Source: Petrolisthes cinctipes
Taxonomy: Eukaryota > Arthropoda > Malacostraca > Decapoda > Porcellanidae
Assembly: GCA_033782935.1 (NCBI GenBank)
Contig: JAWQEG010001348.1
Location: 80,849 to 144,848, forward strand
Direction: 5' to 3'
Length of the DNA: 64,000 bases
A program made the translations under genes and the position numbers. Shown piece by piece: positions 38,101-48,950 of this stretch (its first letter is position 1; each line of letters opens with the position of its first letter). Below the pieces are notes generated by a model, which had not been told where the DNA came from, made no database searches, and worked only from the letters and a program-made list of their open reading frames with translations.

Positions 38101-41100
38101 AGGGTAAAGAAACTCCCATCCGCAACTGTACCAAATCCTCCCACCCTACAACAATCTATTGTACTAATACTCGCATTGGAAAATTCAGGGTGGTTGCATT
38201 TATCAATTCAGTGTCATATGCAGTATTAACTGTGCTCAGATCTTATTTCTCTTTCCAAAACATCATCTCCAGTCTCTTCCTCAGAAAGAGTTACATTGCA
38301 GCAAGATTCTCAAATTTGCAGATAGTATTCATATTGTGTAAGTATTTGACAAATATAAGCAAGTGTAATGTTTTTGAAACTGTTTAAGTTTCCTCAGTAT
38401 TCATCTTTCTCTGTGTATGAGACGGATATCCTCTGCTGGGAAGAAAATATTCCATTTCTCACTTCCCTCTTTTCACATAAGTTAATTACAGGACTACCTG
38501 GACTAGCATCTGGCTAGCAGTTTCTGTGGTCCAGCGTTCGGTCCTTGCTCGGGATATGGTAAAAATCTTTCACTGATGCCAAAGGTTACCACCCCTGTGA
38601 GCAGGGGCTGGGGGGTTTGAGTCAGCTGTTTGAGGTCTTCCTGCTTACGCAGCCATAGGCGAAGCTGACTCGGGTCTCACTTGGGTGGAGAAGTCTCAGG
38701 GCCACTCATCCTTGTGATGCGTGCTATAGTTGTGTTTCATACAGTCTAGTGTGTATTGCACACTGTCCCATTGACTGCCACTCATTGGCAGACCTTTAAC
38801 CTTTAGTCACAGGGGCGATGGGTGTAAAGGGGTGCAGGGGAGGTGGCTAAGTGGTTAGTGTGCTGGACTTATAACCTATAGGTCGGGAAATCGAATCCTC
38901 TCAGGTGAGGGGATGAGAGTATTTACCCTTACAAATTGAGTTTCAGGCACTAACTATAAGGCCACTGAAAGTCGTAAAATGCCCTCGAATACACAGCTGC
39001 AGTATATGGGAAGTACCCTCACTTTCCTCCCCCTGTGGCTGGGTGCCAGTTCGGAAGTCGTGACGTGTGTGTGTGTGTGAGTAGCAGTTGACCTGGGCCA
39101 CAGTAACATGCTTGATGAAGCCTATGTCCAGTGTTGTAACATATAAAAAAAAAAAAAAAAAAAAAGGGGGGGGGGGCAGCAATCCATCACCATCCCACCT
39201 GATAACTATTGGTTGTAAACTGAGTTTGCTACCCACAGCACCACGGGTCATCATTCAACTTCAATCGTGCCTAAATGTTTTGAGAAAAAATATTAACAAC
39301 TTACTTTTTAAGCACATCAGCATCATACAGGCTGTCTATACTGTTTGAAGATGATCCAACTGTAGCTGTGAGGAGCATTGGAGGGTGGGAGGCCAGCTGC
39401 AACACAGACAATTTAGTTATATAGTACTGTACGAGTATAATACAAACATTACTTAGTCTTGCCAGTATCTCAAATGACTTACGAGTACATGGGGGACTAT
39501 ATAATAATTGAACTACAATGTACTATAATAACTATTAATGTTAGAGATAAAAATACAAGTTACAAACCTTTAACTTTCAGATGAGACCTTAATGAGCTTC
39601 TTCAGACATAATACCTGTAGTCTGGCTATAGTGGTGGCAAGATCAGAAGTGAAAGCATGCCGAGTGAGGGAGCATGGGAGGTATTGTGTGAGGCAGCTGG
39701 TGTGGAGTGGGGACATGGGTGGGCAAGGCTCTGTCCAGGCACACACAAAGTATAGACTGAAAACGTTCATCTTTCAAGTTAGTTTAGAGACACAAGAAAC
39801 TTATTCAAATCAAAAGCAGGGACAGTATATAACACATACCTTTTTGGCTTATCCTGTCAATTTGAAAAGTGCCATATGGCGTACTGTGACCGATACCACT
39901 GTTAATTCTTATACCTCCTGCACCTACATTCATGGCTATACTTTTGCATCCTAATAACCTGTATTCATGGTTTTCATATGATGTTAGAATCAAATATTAT
40001 AGCCACTAATTATGATAAGATACTGTAGTAATGATGCACCTGCGAATCAAACACATGCTACAAAGCACCCGAGACCTATAGCAATCCCCCCTAAGTATAA
40101 TTGTTAAAATATACAGTACTATACCTACTTTCAAGGCATTGTTGAGTTGAAGAAGAAGATAGGAAAGTGCCGGAGCAGTTTTTACTCCAACATCGGTATA
40201 TGTCCTTGGTACAGGACCCTCCCAGTCCACGTTCAGCCCATCAAACCCATGACATTTCAGGAACCGTCCAGCCATATATGCAAACCTATCACAAACACCA
40301 CCTGCTGTCACACGAACCACATACAGTACAAACTGTATAGTAGTATAGGTAATACTGGTAGTACAATACTACTATTACTGCTACAAATACCACAACTCTA
40401 CTATTGTAATAATTACAATGATAATTAATAATAGATAACAATGAAATACAGTTTACTCCATACATCTTTATCATTACAGGTTAAAAAACCAATGAATGAG
40501 TTGAGCATACAGTATGGTAATTAAAGAACTTACATAGAAACAGCCAAACGATCCTTGGCAAGGGTTACCAGGCCATGGTGAAGACTAAGGAGAACTTGTA
40601 AGCCAGGCACCTGTTGCTTCAGTCTCACAACATCTGTGTACACCTGTAATACAGAATACACCTTCACCAAGCAGTACAGGATACTCACATATTTTATCAC
40701 CCTGGTTGAACATGAGCTAAAGCACAGTTCCCCTTCTAGATGGAGGCCCATACTGATGTCTATCCATGCATGAGCACTTGCGAGTTAAATCTGTGAATCT
40801 TTACTAACAGCCCTGTGTTTACTGTACAGCTTTGTCATGCAAGTAATTATAATTTCAGACATTTTACTGATATGCAGTCTATTTGTATATATCTTTTGCC
40901 TACCTTGAGATTCTGTGGTTGGAGTGGAGTGATGGAGGCATTAACAACCTGAGCCCCATTGACAACCAGGTGGGTGCAGAGGGATGGGTCCAGGTCCCGG
41001 GGTAGGAGTGGGGCAGGGGATGGGGAGCCAGTGTGTGGGAGGCTGTAGTAACACACCACCATCTTACCCCCACTTCTACCCCTACTACCATCTTTTATTA

Positions 41101-43618
41101 TTACATTCGAGGCTGGGCATGACACTGGAGGGAGGAGTGGAAATCAATTATTATTGTAATAACTATCGTCATCATTAAGAAAGGGTCAACATTAACCATC
41201 ATCATAAACTGGATGATTTTGTCCATCTGTATCGCTTATAAGCCTCCTCTATCCTCATTAATACCTAGGCCTATCTTATCATTCTCTTGGCAACTATTGG
41301 ATATAATCCCATTATAAAATTATCAATATAAAATATATGGAGATCCACATCAAAATACTGTACAGTATATTCAGTAGTTATACACTAAAGTATATTATAT
41401 CATCACCTTCATAAACAAACTGCCTAAGTAATTTTGGTATTTATTGAAAGTGTTGCCAGATCCGGCTAGGTCCCAGTATTTTGTTTCGGTCATTTCCTGT
41501 GCTTTACCACGGTTATTTCCCGGTAGTTTGCCCAGGTTACGTCCCGATAGTCAGCTGTGGTCTAGGTTAGGTTAGGTAAGGTCAGGCTAATTTCAAAATC
41601 CAGAAATCGACAAAAAATTACATGGGCCAGTTGTTTATAAGGGTGACGATATATTTCAACTCTTCCAGCATACCTATGCCTCAGATATAAAATCCTATGA
41701 CAGCCATCCATCCAATCATGGAGAAAAACGTGAGATTTGGGGAGTCTTTGATGGGGGATTACTCACAAAGTATATTATTGGTGTTGATTTTAAATTGATG
41801 AAGAATTGTAATTGTTGAAAACTGAAAAATCTGAGTCACGTTAACCTAGCCTGGACCTTGGCATCCTCCATCAGGTAAATTTATGACGTTTTATCAGTAT
41901 GTACAGTCGTGGTACATAATCCTTTACCAGATTTTCCCTTAAACCCTGATCAAGGACTACGTACCTCGACTGTACACAAAAGTAATAACTACAATCTTCA
42001 TAATTATTATGAAGTATAGGTTTGCTTATTTTCATTAAAATTATGATGAGGGGTGATATATGAGATTACCCAAATATTGTTTGGTATTTCACACTCATAA
42101 TTAATACGAAAGCACCTAGAATGACGCCAAGACATATTTGGTTTACTTTTCAGCTGAGGTTCAAAAGTCTGTAATTATGGGACTAATAATAGAAACAGTG
42201 GTTGTTCTATATAAATATGTTCAATCGGTAAATATTGCGATTATCTGCGTCCTCGATTTTCACACTTTCTGTCCACCGAAATCGCCCATTTCTTTTCCCT
42301 TTTTATTTTGGAGACTGTTATATTATGTGGATATACGTAAAAAACATGAATAACATTTGTATGTATTTACCTTTGTATGTATCTACTTTGAAACGGGAGT
42401 ACGGCTTTCCTAGCTGGTTCCCGACTTCCTACCACTGCGTGCAGTGTTGCCAGATACATGAATACTTTCATGATTTAGGCAAATTTTGTCCACACTTGGG
42501 AAATCGTATGAAGAATGTTCAATTAATAGCCCAGTTGGGCGGGAAATTCAATCATTTAAAATTGGGAAAAATAATTTTTTGATCAGACAAAATAACCTGA
42601 CCTACCTAACCTAGACTTCGGGACCTAACTTAATGTCCTTCGGGACCTTTAAAAATGAAATAGATCCTATGGATAGGAGCTAAAAGGGTAAATATTGAAT
42701 GAATTACCGTTATTGGGTACGGTTTTTCTATCTTCATTACTCACTTATTTAGACCATTCTAAGATTATTTTCTTCTATGGCATTTTCTCCGCAAATGCCC
42801 CATTTCCAAGATAGGGCATATTCAAATGGGGCATTTTGAAATTAGCCTGACCTTACCTGACCTGACCAAACCTAACCTAGACCGCATCAGACTACCGTGA
42901 CCTAACCTGGGCAGGCTACCGTGACCTAACCTGGGCAGACTACCGGGACCTAACCTGGGCAAACTACCGGGAAATAGCCATGGTAAAGTACAGAAAATGA
43001 CCGGGGCAAAGTACTGGGACCTAGCAGGATCTGGCAACACTGCTACAAAACGGTAATTCTTTCAATAAATACCGCTAAAAGTATCCCGATTGGGTGGGTC
43101 AGGCGTATTGTACAAAACTGCCTGCTGGACTTTTCGTAATTTTGCCAATGGGATCTGGTAACACTGTCAGCCCGACCTCAGTTTGTCCCTTCGCTACAGA
43201 AATGTCGTATCTTAAAATTGAAATATCTAGCAAAGAATACATTTCCACAAGATAATTCCACCGAGTATTGATAAAGGTAACCAAACCCTACCTAACCCAA
43301 CCTAACCAGTAGTTCGCTGGCGCAGATAATCGCAATATTAGCAGTTCAATCATATATGACGTTGAAGCCGTTCTTTAATTTAACGTTTATAGGCAGAGAT
43401 CATTCCTACGCAGTGCAAACCGAGCTGAAAAAAAAAATGAGTGTAGTCATGTGATAATGCTCACCTTGAGGAATATAAGGCGTGGTGTCATCTGCAGGGT
43501 TTATTACACCTACACACCTCCAACACCACATTACCAACCATATCAACCACACCACACCCAATACCACACACACTCGACGATAAATATTGGTCTGTGGTGT
43601 TACTGCAGTTATTTCCAT
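35138..43618 (-). CDS. GH18 chitinase-like protein (9 exons)
   Basis: Glycoside hydrolase 18 fold. Exons in transcript order: 43618-43510 (candidate), 41124-40904, 40643-40534, 40285-40129, 39770-39615, 39396-39305, 37790-37575, 37047-36846, 35275-35138; phases agree and the sum is 466 codons plus TAG. Signature pieces are MVVCYYSLPHTG (first strand), FDGLNVDWEGP (active-site strand, acid/base E169), LTATVGSSSNSIDSLYDADV, LVDFVSVRCYNFH, LVAGISTFGRTW, NDWISYEDPTSL and DDWAGICGG. The usual DxxDxDxE reads D162-GL-N165-V-D167-W-E169. The usual Tyr-Asp in MTYD is YN (N293), and the barrel-floor Trp in the last strand is E436. No chitin-binding domain follows. Activity may be weak or lost. The family is certain; the subfamily and the first exon are not. 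Exon 5's acceptor (TTGAAAG|ATG) has a poor pyrimidine tract. Confidence 0.88.
35459..36149. mobile_element. hAT-type non-autonomous element with perfect 8-bp TSD
   Basis: The 8-bp direct repeat TTTTAGGT flanks the element exactly (35451-35458 and 36150-36157). Its ends are inverted: CAGAGGCAGGCAACC at the left, and at the right the inverse of CAGGGTTGGGCAACA, typical of hAT termini. The 691-bp interior has an AT-rich core; a minus-strand frame (35943-35710) has no recognised domain. It sits in the last intron of the chitinase-like gene. Confidence 0.9.
37205..37520 (+). pseudogene. Degenerate LINE-B 3' fragment
   Basis: It shares the ACACTCGGCTGCTTGCA segment, the CTATCAGAAGA segment and the terminal GCTTAAGGAAC part with the LINE-B copy at 23959-24350. 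Deletions and stops abolish coding. It lies in an intron of the chitinase-like gene, antisense to it. Confidence 0.65.
38500..38805 (+). repeat. tRNA-derived SINE (family 1, copy 2)
   Basis: It shares the TTTCTGTGGTCCAGCGTTC head, the GTGAGCAGGGG(A/C)TGGGGGG centre and the TTTAACCTTTA tail with the copy at 1566-1885. It lacks about 20 bp of the tRNA-like head, including most of the A-box region. It lies in an intron of the chitinase-like gene. Confidence 0.72.
38828..39166 (+). repeat. tRNA-derived SINE (family 2) with poly(A) tail
   Basis: The head has an A-box-like GTGGCTAAGTGGTTAGTG and a B-box-like GGGAAATCGAATCC about 35 bp apart, as in a tRNA gene. A non-tRNA body with a GT microsatellite follows, ending in about 21 A residues (39146-39166) and a G run. 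It directly follows the family 1 SINE. It is probably not a functional tRNA gene because the head cannot be closed by an obvious acceptor stem. Confidence 0.75.
41445..41605 (+). repeat. Dispersed repeat, TTAGG-like core (copy 2)
   Basis: It matches the left half of the 1125-1500 repeat: TTGCCAGATCCGGCTAGGTC, the CCCGGTAGTTTGCCCAGG segment and a TCTAGGTTAGGTTAGGTAAGG core. It stops shortly after the core. It lies in the first intron of the chitinase-like gene. Confidence 0.7.
42232..43340. repeat. Inverted repeat pair flanking the copy 3 region
   Basis: AATATTGCGATTATCTGCG occurs at about 42233-42251, and its exact inverse occurs at about 43319-43337. Weaker similarity extends outward. The pair encloses about 1.1 kb, including repeat copy 3. 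It may be the ends of a larger composite element; no clear target duplication was found. Confidence 0.5.
42660..43080 (-). repeat. Dispersed repeat, TTAGG-like core (copy 3) with 24-bp tandem
   Basis: Reverse-orientation copy of the 1125-1500 repeat with the same order of parts. Within it a 24-bp unit beginning CTACCGTGACCTAACCTGGG is repeated three times plus a partial fourth (42892-42915, 42916-42939, 42940-42963, then to about 42975). The other two copies have one unit, so the tandem expansion is local. Confidence 0.75.
43510..43618 (-). CDS. Candidate first exon of chitinase-like gene: signal/anchor
   Basis: A 36-codon open stretch from ATG encodes a short polar head (with RR at 14-15) followed by a hydrophobic run (about residues 16-31, rich in V, L, W and I). 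It then reaches a GTAG|GTGTAA donor. The one-base overhang fits exon 2, which needs one base before its TG. This could be a signal peptide or a type II membrane anchor. The join spans a repeat-filled 2.4-kb intron and rests only on phase and hydrophobicity; another upstream exon could be the true start. Confidence 0.45.
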
Positions 43619-43931
43619 TTTGATGCTTCATGTAGCCTTCCTTCCTGCCTCATAGCAACAGTATGATCACTACCAACATAGGTGACATAGCTTCGTACAA
43701 CCCCCTACCCAGTGACTACCAGGCAGGTACACACAACACACCAAACGTCACAACTCACATTAGTGTCATCGTCACGTGCCACACCAATAACAATGATTCA
43801 GCCCAGTATTGCCAAATGTGGATAATGGTATTCCGCTACACTGGCATATAAAATCAGCTAGACTCCTAAATTCCCCCCCCCCACACCAAAAAAAGGTAAT
43901 TATCTAGTTACTAGATACAGTAATGACATTT

Positions 43932-43953
43932 TGTGTGTGTGTGTGTGTGTGTA
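43932..43953 (+). repeat. GT microsatellite
   Basis: About 11 GT dinucleotides in the intergenic region upstream of the chitinase-like gene. Confidence 0.9.
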
Positions 43954-44934
43954 AACTCAGCCTAAAACCTCTGCTGTGAGGTTGGCCAAATCCGCTTGGC
44001 TTAGCGAATTTTTAGCCAAGTTGGCATCACTGATCAACCCACTACTCGCCCACCAGTCCAAATTATCGTACAGTATTATATCCTTTTTGTTGTTTACTTG
44101 TTTTTTAATATACATTTTATAGCGTTGTTAAAAACACAGACATCATAAAGGTTTAACTAAGATATCATTTGTTGATTTTCTTTTGAGTGTCACCCTTTCA
44201 TACATTTAGCTTGAGAAACGTCAATAACAAGCATTGAGCATTTCACTCACAACCCACAATTAATCTTCCACGACAAACTCGTATGTACTACGTATCTCTG
44301 CACCACTGTCCTTGAAAGTGGTAACCATCATCAGTCCCTGTAGTAGCTAGGGAAGTCAGAAACAATTAATGCACTTCATATTTGACCTGAATATATCACT
44401 ATATATTTACCTCATGTGACCTGTATACCGTTCTCTGAAATTTGTACAATAATTTGCAATATATCTATCCAGCTATTTGACCCAGTATTCCACAATTTGA
44501 ACTTTGTATCTTCATTTGTATTTTGTTCCCTTCTTATGCCTTGAATCTTGAGATGTGCAACTGTGCAACGTACTGAATGTGGTGTGTAACTGGATGAGGT
44601 ACGTGTGCAACTGTGAAAGTGTGAATACCGCACCTTGCAACAGTGGATATTGCACATTGAGCTATTAGCCTATAGGGTTCTTTTTCTGGCAGAAAAAAGT
44701 ATTCAGGCTTAAGTACTCGATTACTAGATAGCAGTTCAGCAGAAGCATCGTTTCCCCATGTTCAATGTGTTTATTTGTCCACGTTATAGTCCATAGCAGA
44801 CATCAGACCAAAGTGTAAAATAAATGGCCATGTGTATTTAAATGGGGTTGGTTTGCTGTGCTACTATAAAGAGAGATAGGAAGTGAGGCAGGAACTGATG
44901 GTTTTCTTTGGTGTTGTTTTTCAAGTTTTCAAGT

Positions 44935-46045
44935 TTAAGGTCCCGCAGAGGGCCGCTCATGGGCGGCATAATATGCGGGGGTTGTGCGGGGGATTTAGGG
45001 ATCTAGGGTAGGATTAGGAAGGGGGTTAGGATAAGGGTGGATTGGGTTAGGGACTGTGGGTTGAGGATTAGGATTGGGGAGGTAATGATTGGTGATCCTA
45101 TTTCTAAACGTGTCAAGAGTGGGGCTATTAACTACATGAGATGGGAGATGATTCCACTCTTGGATGCTGCGGGGAGAGAATGAGTGCCTAAATATATCAG
45201 TGCTTGTCTGGTATGCATGGTATTTTAAGTTGTGGCTGCCTCTAGTGGATCGTATACTTGTAGGGTGTAGATATGTGTCTTTGTCTATGTCAACTAACTT
45301 GTTTTTGATTTTGTACAGTCATCATCTGTTGTCTGTGTATCTGTCTTCGTGTTACTAATGGGTCTAGTTTTGTGTCTTGTTTAAGCAAAGTGACTGATGT
45401 AGTGTGTCTGTAATCACGTCTGGCCCATCTTGCAGTTTTGTTTTGTATGGACTCTAATTTATTGATATTATTGTAAGTGTGTGGGTCCCAGACGGTGTCG
45501 CAATACTCTAAATGTGGCCGAACGAAAGTGTTATACGCAATAATTTTGATGTCTGTGTTACACCTGCTGAGGTTCCTGCGCAAGAACCCCTGAGGACCCT
45601 ACTAGCTTTGGCCCTGATGCTACCTATGTGTGTGTTCCACCTCATGTCCGCTGAGATGTGGACGCCCAAGTATTTGTGGGAAGTGACTGTGTTGAGGTTG
45701 GTGTTGTGTAGTTGGTATGTATATGGAATGACATTATGGGCACGGGTAAAACGGATGTGATGGCATTTGTCTGGTCTAAATGTCATCTGCCACTTGATTT
45801 CCCAGTCTTCAAGTGCAGTTAGGTCGTCCTGTAGTTGAAGGCAGTCATTCCTATCTTTAATCGGTCTGTAAACTAAGCTATCGTCTGCAAAGAGTCTAGT
45901 GGTAGAGGAAAGTGAGAGTGGGAGGTCATTAATGTATGAAAGGAAAAGACAGTGCCCTGGGGTAGGCTACCCCAGAGGTCACAGGAACAGATGGAGACTG
46001 ACTACCGTCAAGAACTACACGTTGCACGTTGTGGTATCAACTTAG
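44935..46045 (-). pseudogene. Non-LTR retrotransposon (LINE-C) C-terminal half
   Basis: Reading from 46045 downward: a VVLDGSQSPSVPVTSGV-like segment, a frameshift, then SYINDLPLSLSSTTRLFADD containing an intact FADD catalytic motif. LTALEDWEIKWQMTFRPDKC, YLGVHISADMRWNTHI and AYNTFVRPHLEYCDTVWDPH follow, ending with STDIFRHSFSPRSIQEWNHL. At least two frameshifts break it (near 45560 and 45950). It is a different family from LINE-A and LINE-B. Confidence 0.82.
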
Positions 46046-46567
46046 CCCTTATTTACACAGTGTTCCATTATTGATACTGTGTCCCCTTATTAAAACTGTT
46101 CACTTTATTATGCTGCCGGATTAAGCCATAACCAGTGTGCCATTGAGTTCTAGAGAGCCTCTGGTTAATGGTAAAATTTGAATTAAAAATCCTATGAATA
46201 TAATACTTTTTTAAGTTCTCCTATTATTCATATGAATTTAACATTGATATTGATCAAACAACTTTATCAATTAAAACATTTCCTATACATTAATTAAGAT
46301 AAATTAAAAACGTAAACAATTATATTTATGACACTTGGCATTATATACATTCTTTAACTTGTGCATATTTTGTTATATCTTGGGGAAAGTCTCAAATCAC
46401 TAAAATGCAAAACTTTTTATTGAAGTTATATTTCTTATGATTTGGTTCGAAAGAAATCTATAATAACAGAGTCATTAATTATATAAATATCATATAACAT
46501 TATACGAGATAATCCATACAACTGTTTGCTTCAACTTGCTTGCTTACGTCCACTGCCAACCACTACA

Positions 46568-48909
46568 ATGTCTTCGTCTAAAGGCATATACAGATTCAAA
46601 CCTCTGGTGTTCCATTTTGTGAGACCCAGGGGTAATCTTAAAGATGGTAAGACCAAGTGGAGTGGTTCAGAATTTTCCTGTGTGCAGAAAGTAGGGGTGG
46701 AGTGGAAGTTATTATATATGTAACTTATATGAATATTTCCAGTGGTGGTTGGGTGTTGATTATTTGGAGAGTAACAATGACTGTTGGGAAGTCTTTTATG
46801 CCATTACAGTATTCTGTTTTGTCAGCTTTAACTCTAAAACTTCAGATTTTCCCCACTTGTAATTAGAGAGACCTATAAAGTACGTTATTCTCTCCTTGTA
46901 CTTCCCTGAAGGGGGTAACAGTTGTCACCAAAACTTTTTGGTAATTATCTAACTTAGTTTACACCACCGTGAGAGTTTGAGTCATTGTATCAAACAAGTG
47001 TGATTTTTCCAGCAGCATACATCAAGGGATAATAGTAGAGTCATAGAAATGAATGATACAATTTTTTCCCCAATCTATGATTCCCAATTCCCTGTTTATA
47101 TATGTTGAAATATATGGGCAGCAGGGCATTTTGACCATGTTGCCCCCCCCCCCTTCTAGTTTGTCTTCATTAGGGAGTTTGCCACAGTTAGGTCCCAGCA
47201 GTCTGCCATGTTTCAGATTTGGTTGGGTTGATCAGGTCATGTTAGGCTGATTCTTGAACTTTTTGATATTAAATATTTTGTGTGTTATTTACTTGGTCTA
47301 CCCCTCAATCTAGTCTCTTGGTGGGGGGAGGGTAAGAAATTATCAATATAAAAACGGGTAATAATGGATTATCCAAAAACAGAAAAGGGCGAAAAACATG
47401 TTTTCCATTTCTGTGGGTTGACTTATACTCTATCCATCAAGGTTAAGGGAGTAGCCTACTGTCACTTGAACAGCCAACTTAAGCTAAGTGTCCATCCATC
47501 ATGTCATTGCCTCATTCATTCCCAGGAGTGCCCCTCCATGGGATAGGCAAATGATCTTGGCAACTTGACTGCTCATGCCCACAACCAACAATTTATAATT
47601 TATATACCACTTAATCAGATTGTCTTATGTTTTAGTAATCTGCTCAGGTCCAGGTTATGTCAGGTCAAATTTGGATAATTATTGAATATAATTTTGAATT
47701 ATTAAATATATCTTAATTGCTGAACTTAACTTGTCCTTAACAATTTCCACATATACCAAATTAGTCATAGTATACATAAAACAAATAGCAAGAAATTGTA
47801 ATCCACCCCTGAGTAGAAACCCTCTAAATAGAGAGATGCACATGTTTACTTAGAGTTTGACAGCTATATCATTGTCAGACACCACCATCACTACTTTAAA
47901 GCATATTTCAATGCTGTTGACTTTTGATATTGTTATCCATATTAGTAAATTTACATTTTAACAGTTTTACCCACTACAAATGAGGTGTACTTTAAAATGC
48001 TTGATATATAGAAAAATAATATAAAATATTCTTAAGAATATATAAAATTGACACTTTCGGGAATGAATTTCCTATTATTCCATGTAACATGACAAAACGA
48101 CTTGGTGGTATAATTATGTAATCATGGAACACTAGATTTGTCTAAATCTGCAGTGTGCAAGATGAGCGTTGTAATGAATTTTGGAATTACTTTAGCCTAC
48201 AATTGGTAAAATTCCAGAAACAGTGATGACCACCAGACATAGAGTACAGTACATTATTACCATTCAGCACCTCACTAATTTATACATTGATTCGCAGGTA
48301 CACCAATGCCTATGCCTCGCAGTGGTCACCGTATTGTATGCCATGGTCTCTCCTTCTACTCCTTTGGTGGATACAACCCCAAGATTGGACCCAATGAGTA
48401 CTTGGATGATACTTGGCTCATGACCAACCCACTTTTCCAGGAGGTATAGTTAAAATGGTTTATTACATCAGCACTGAGGACAAAAGAATGGGTGGAATAG
48501 AGTTAATGGAAAGTATTTATTGTGTTGTTGTTGTTGATGTTCTCCCAGGGCAGAATGGCCTCCTGCCCCACAGACCCCTGGTACACTCTGGTCGCAGTGA
48601 AAAAACAAATTAAAGTAAAGGAGGGGCTGGCCCTATATGCCTGGGCTACCAAAGCACATCCCAAGGAAATGGGACCAGAGCTTACTGGACAAGGGAGTCT
48701 GGGGGCCTCCGACCGCCAGGGAGATAGGGGGGAAGGCTTTGATCCCACAGCCAGTGCTGTGGGCCCAAGTCCACGTTACCACAAGAGCTACAAGTGGGGC
48801 CGTACCTTCCATGAGACCAGCCCTGAAGGGACCATAAGGGGGAGGGAGTTTACACTGCTGCATGCAAAGGGAAATGCACCCCCATGTGCTGGCGGTCCAC
48901 ACAGCAGTG

Positions 48910-48950
<41 letters not shown>

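Larger units (their letters stand above)
43619..46567. other. Intergenic region between divergent chitinase-like gene and KLHDC10
   Basis: Promoters for both genes are expected here, but no core promoter could be recognised. It holds a GT microsatellite (about 43932-43953) and a broken LINE on the minus strand (about 44935-46045). No other exon was supported. Confidence 0.6.

Noticed and set aside
38845..38905. Possible functional tRNA gene
   Set aside because: A and B boxes are present, but no closing acceptor stem was seen and the sequence continues as a poly(A)-tailed SINE.
39592..39954. Plus-strand open frame of 120 codons
   Set aside because: It overlaps exon 5 of the chitinase-like gene on the opposite strand and has no independent protein features.
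42892..42975. Considered as a CRISPR-like array
   Set aside because: Units are directly adjacent without spacers, and the host is an animal genome; it is a short tandem expansion in a transposon-like repeat.
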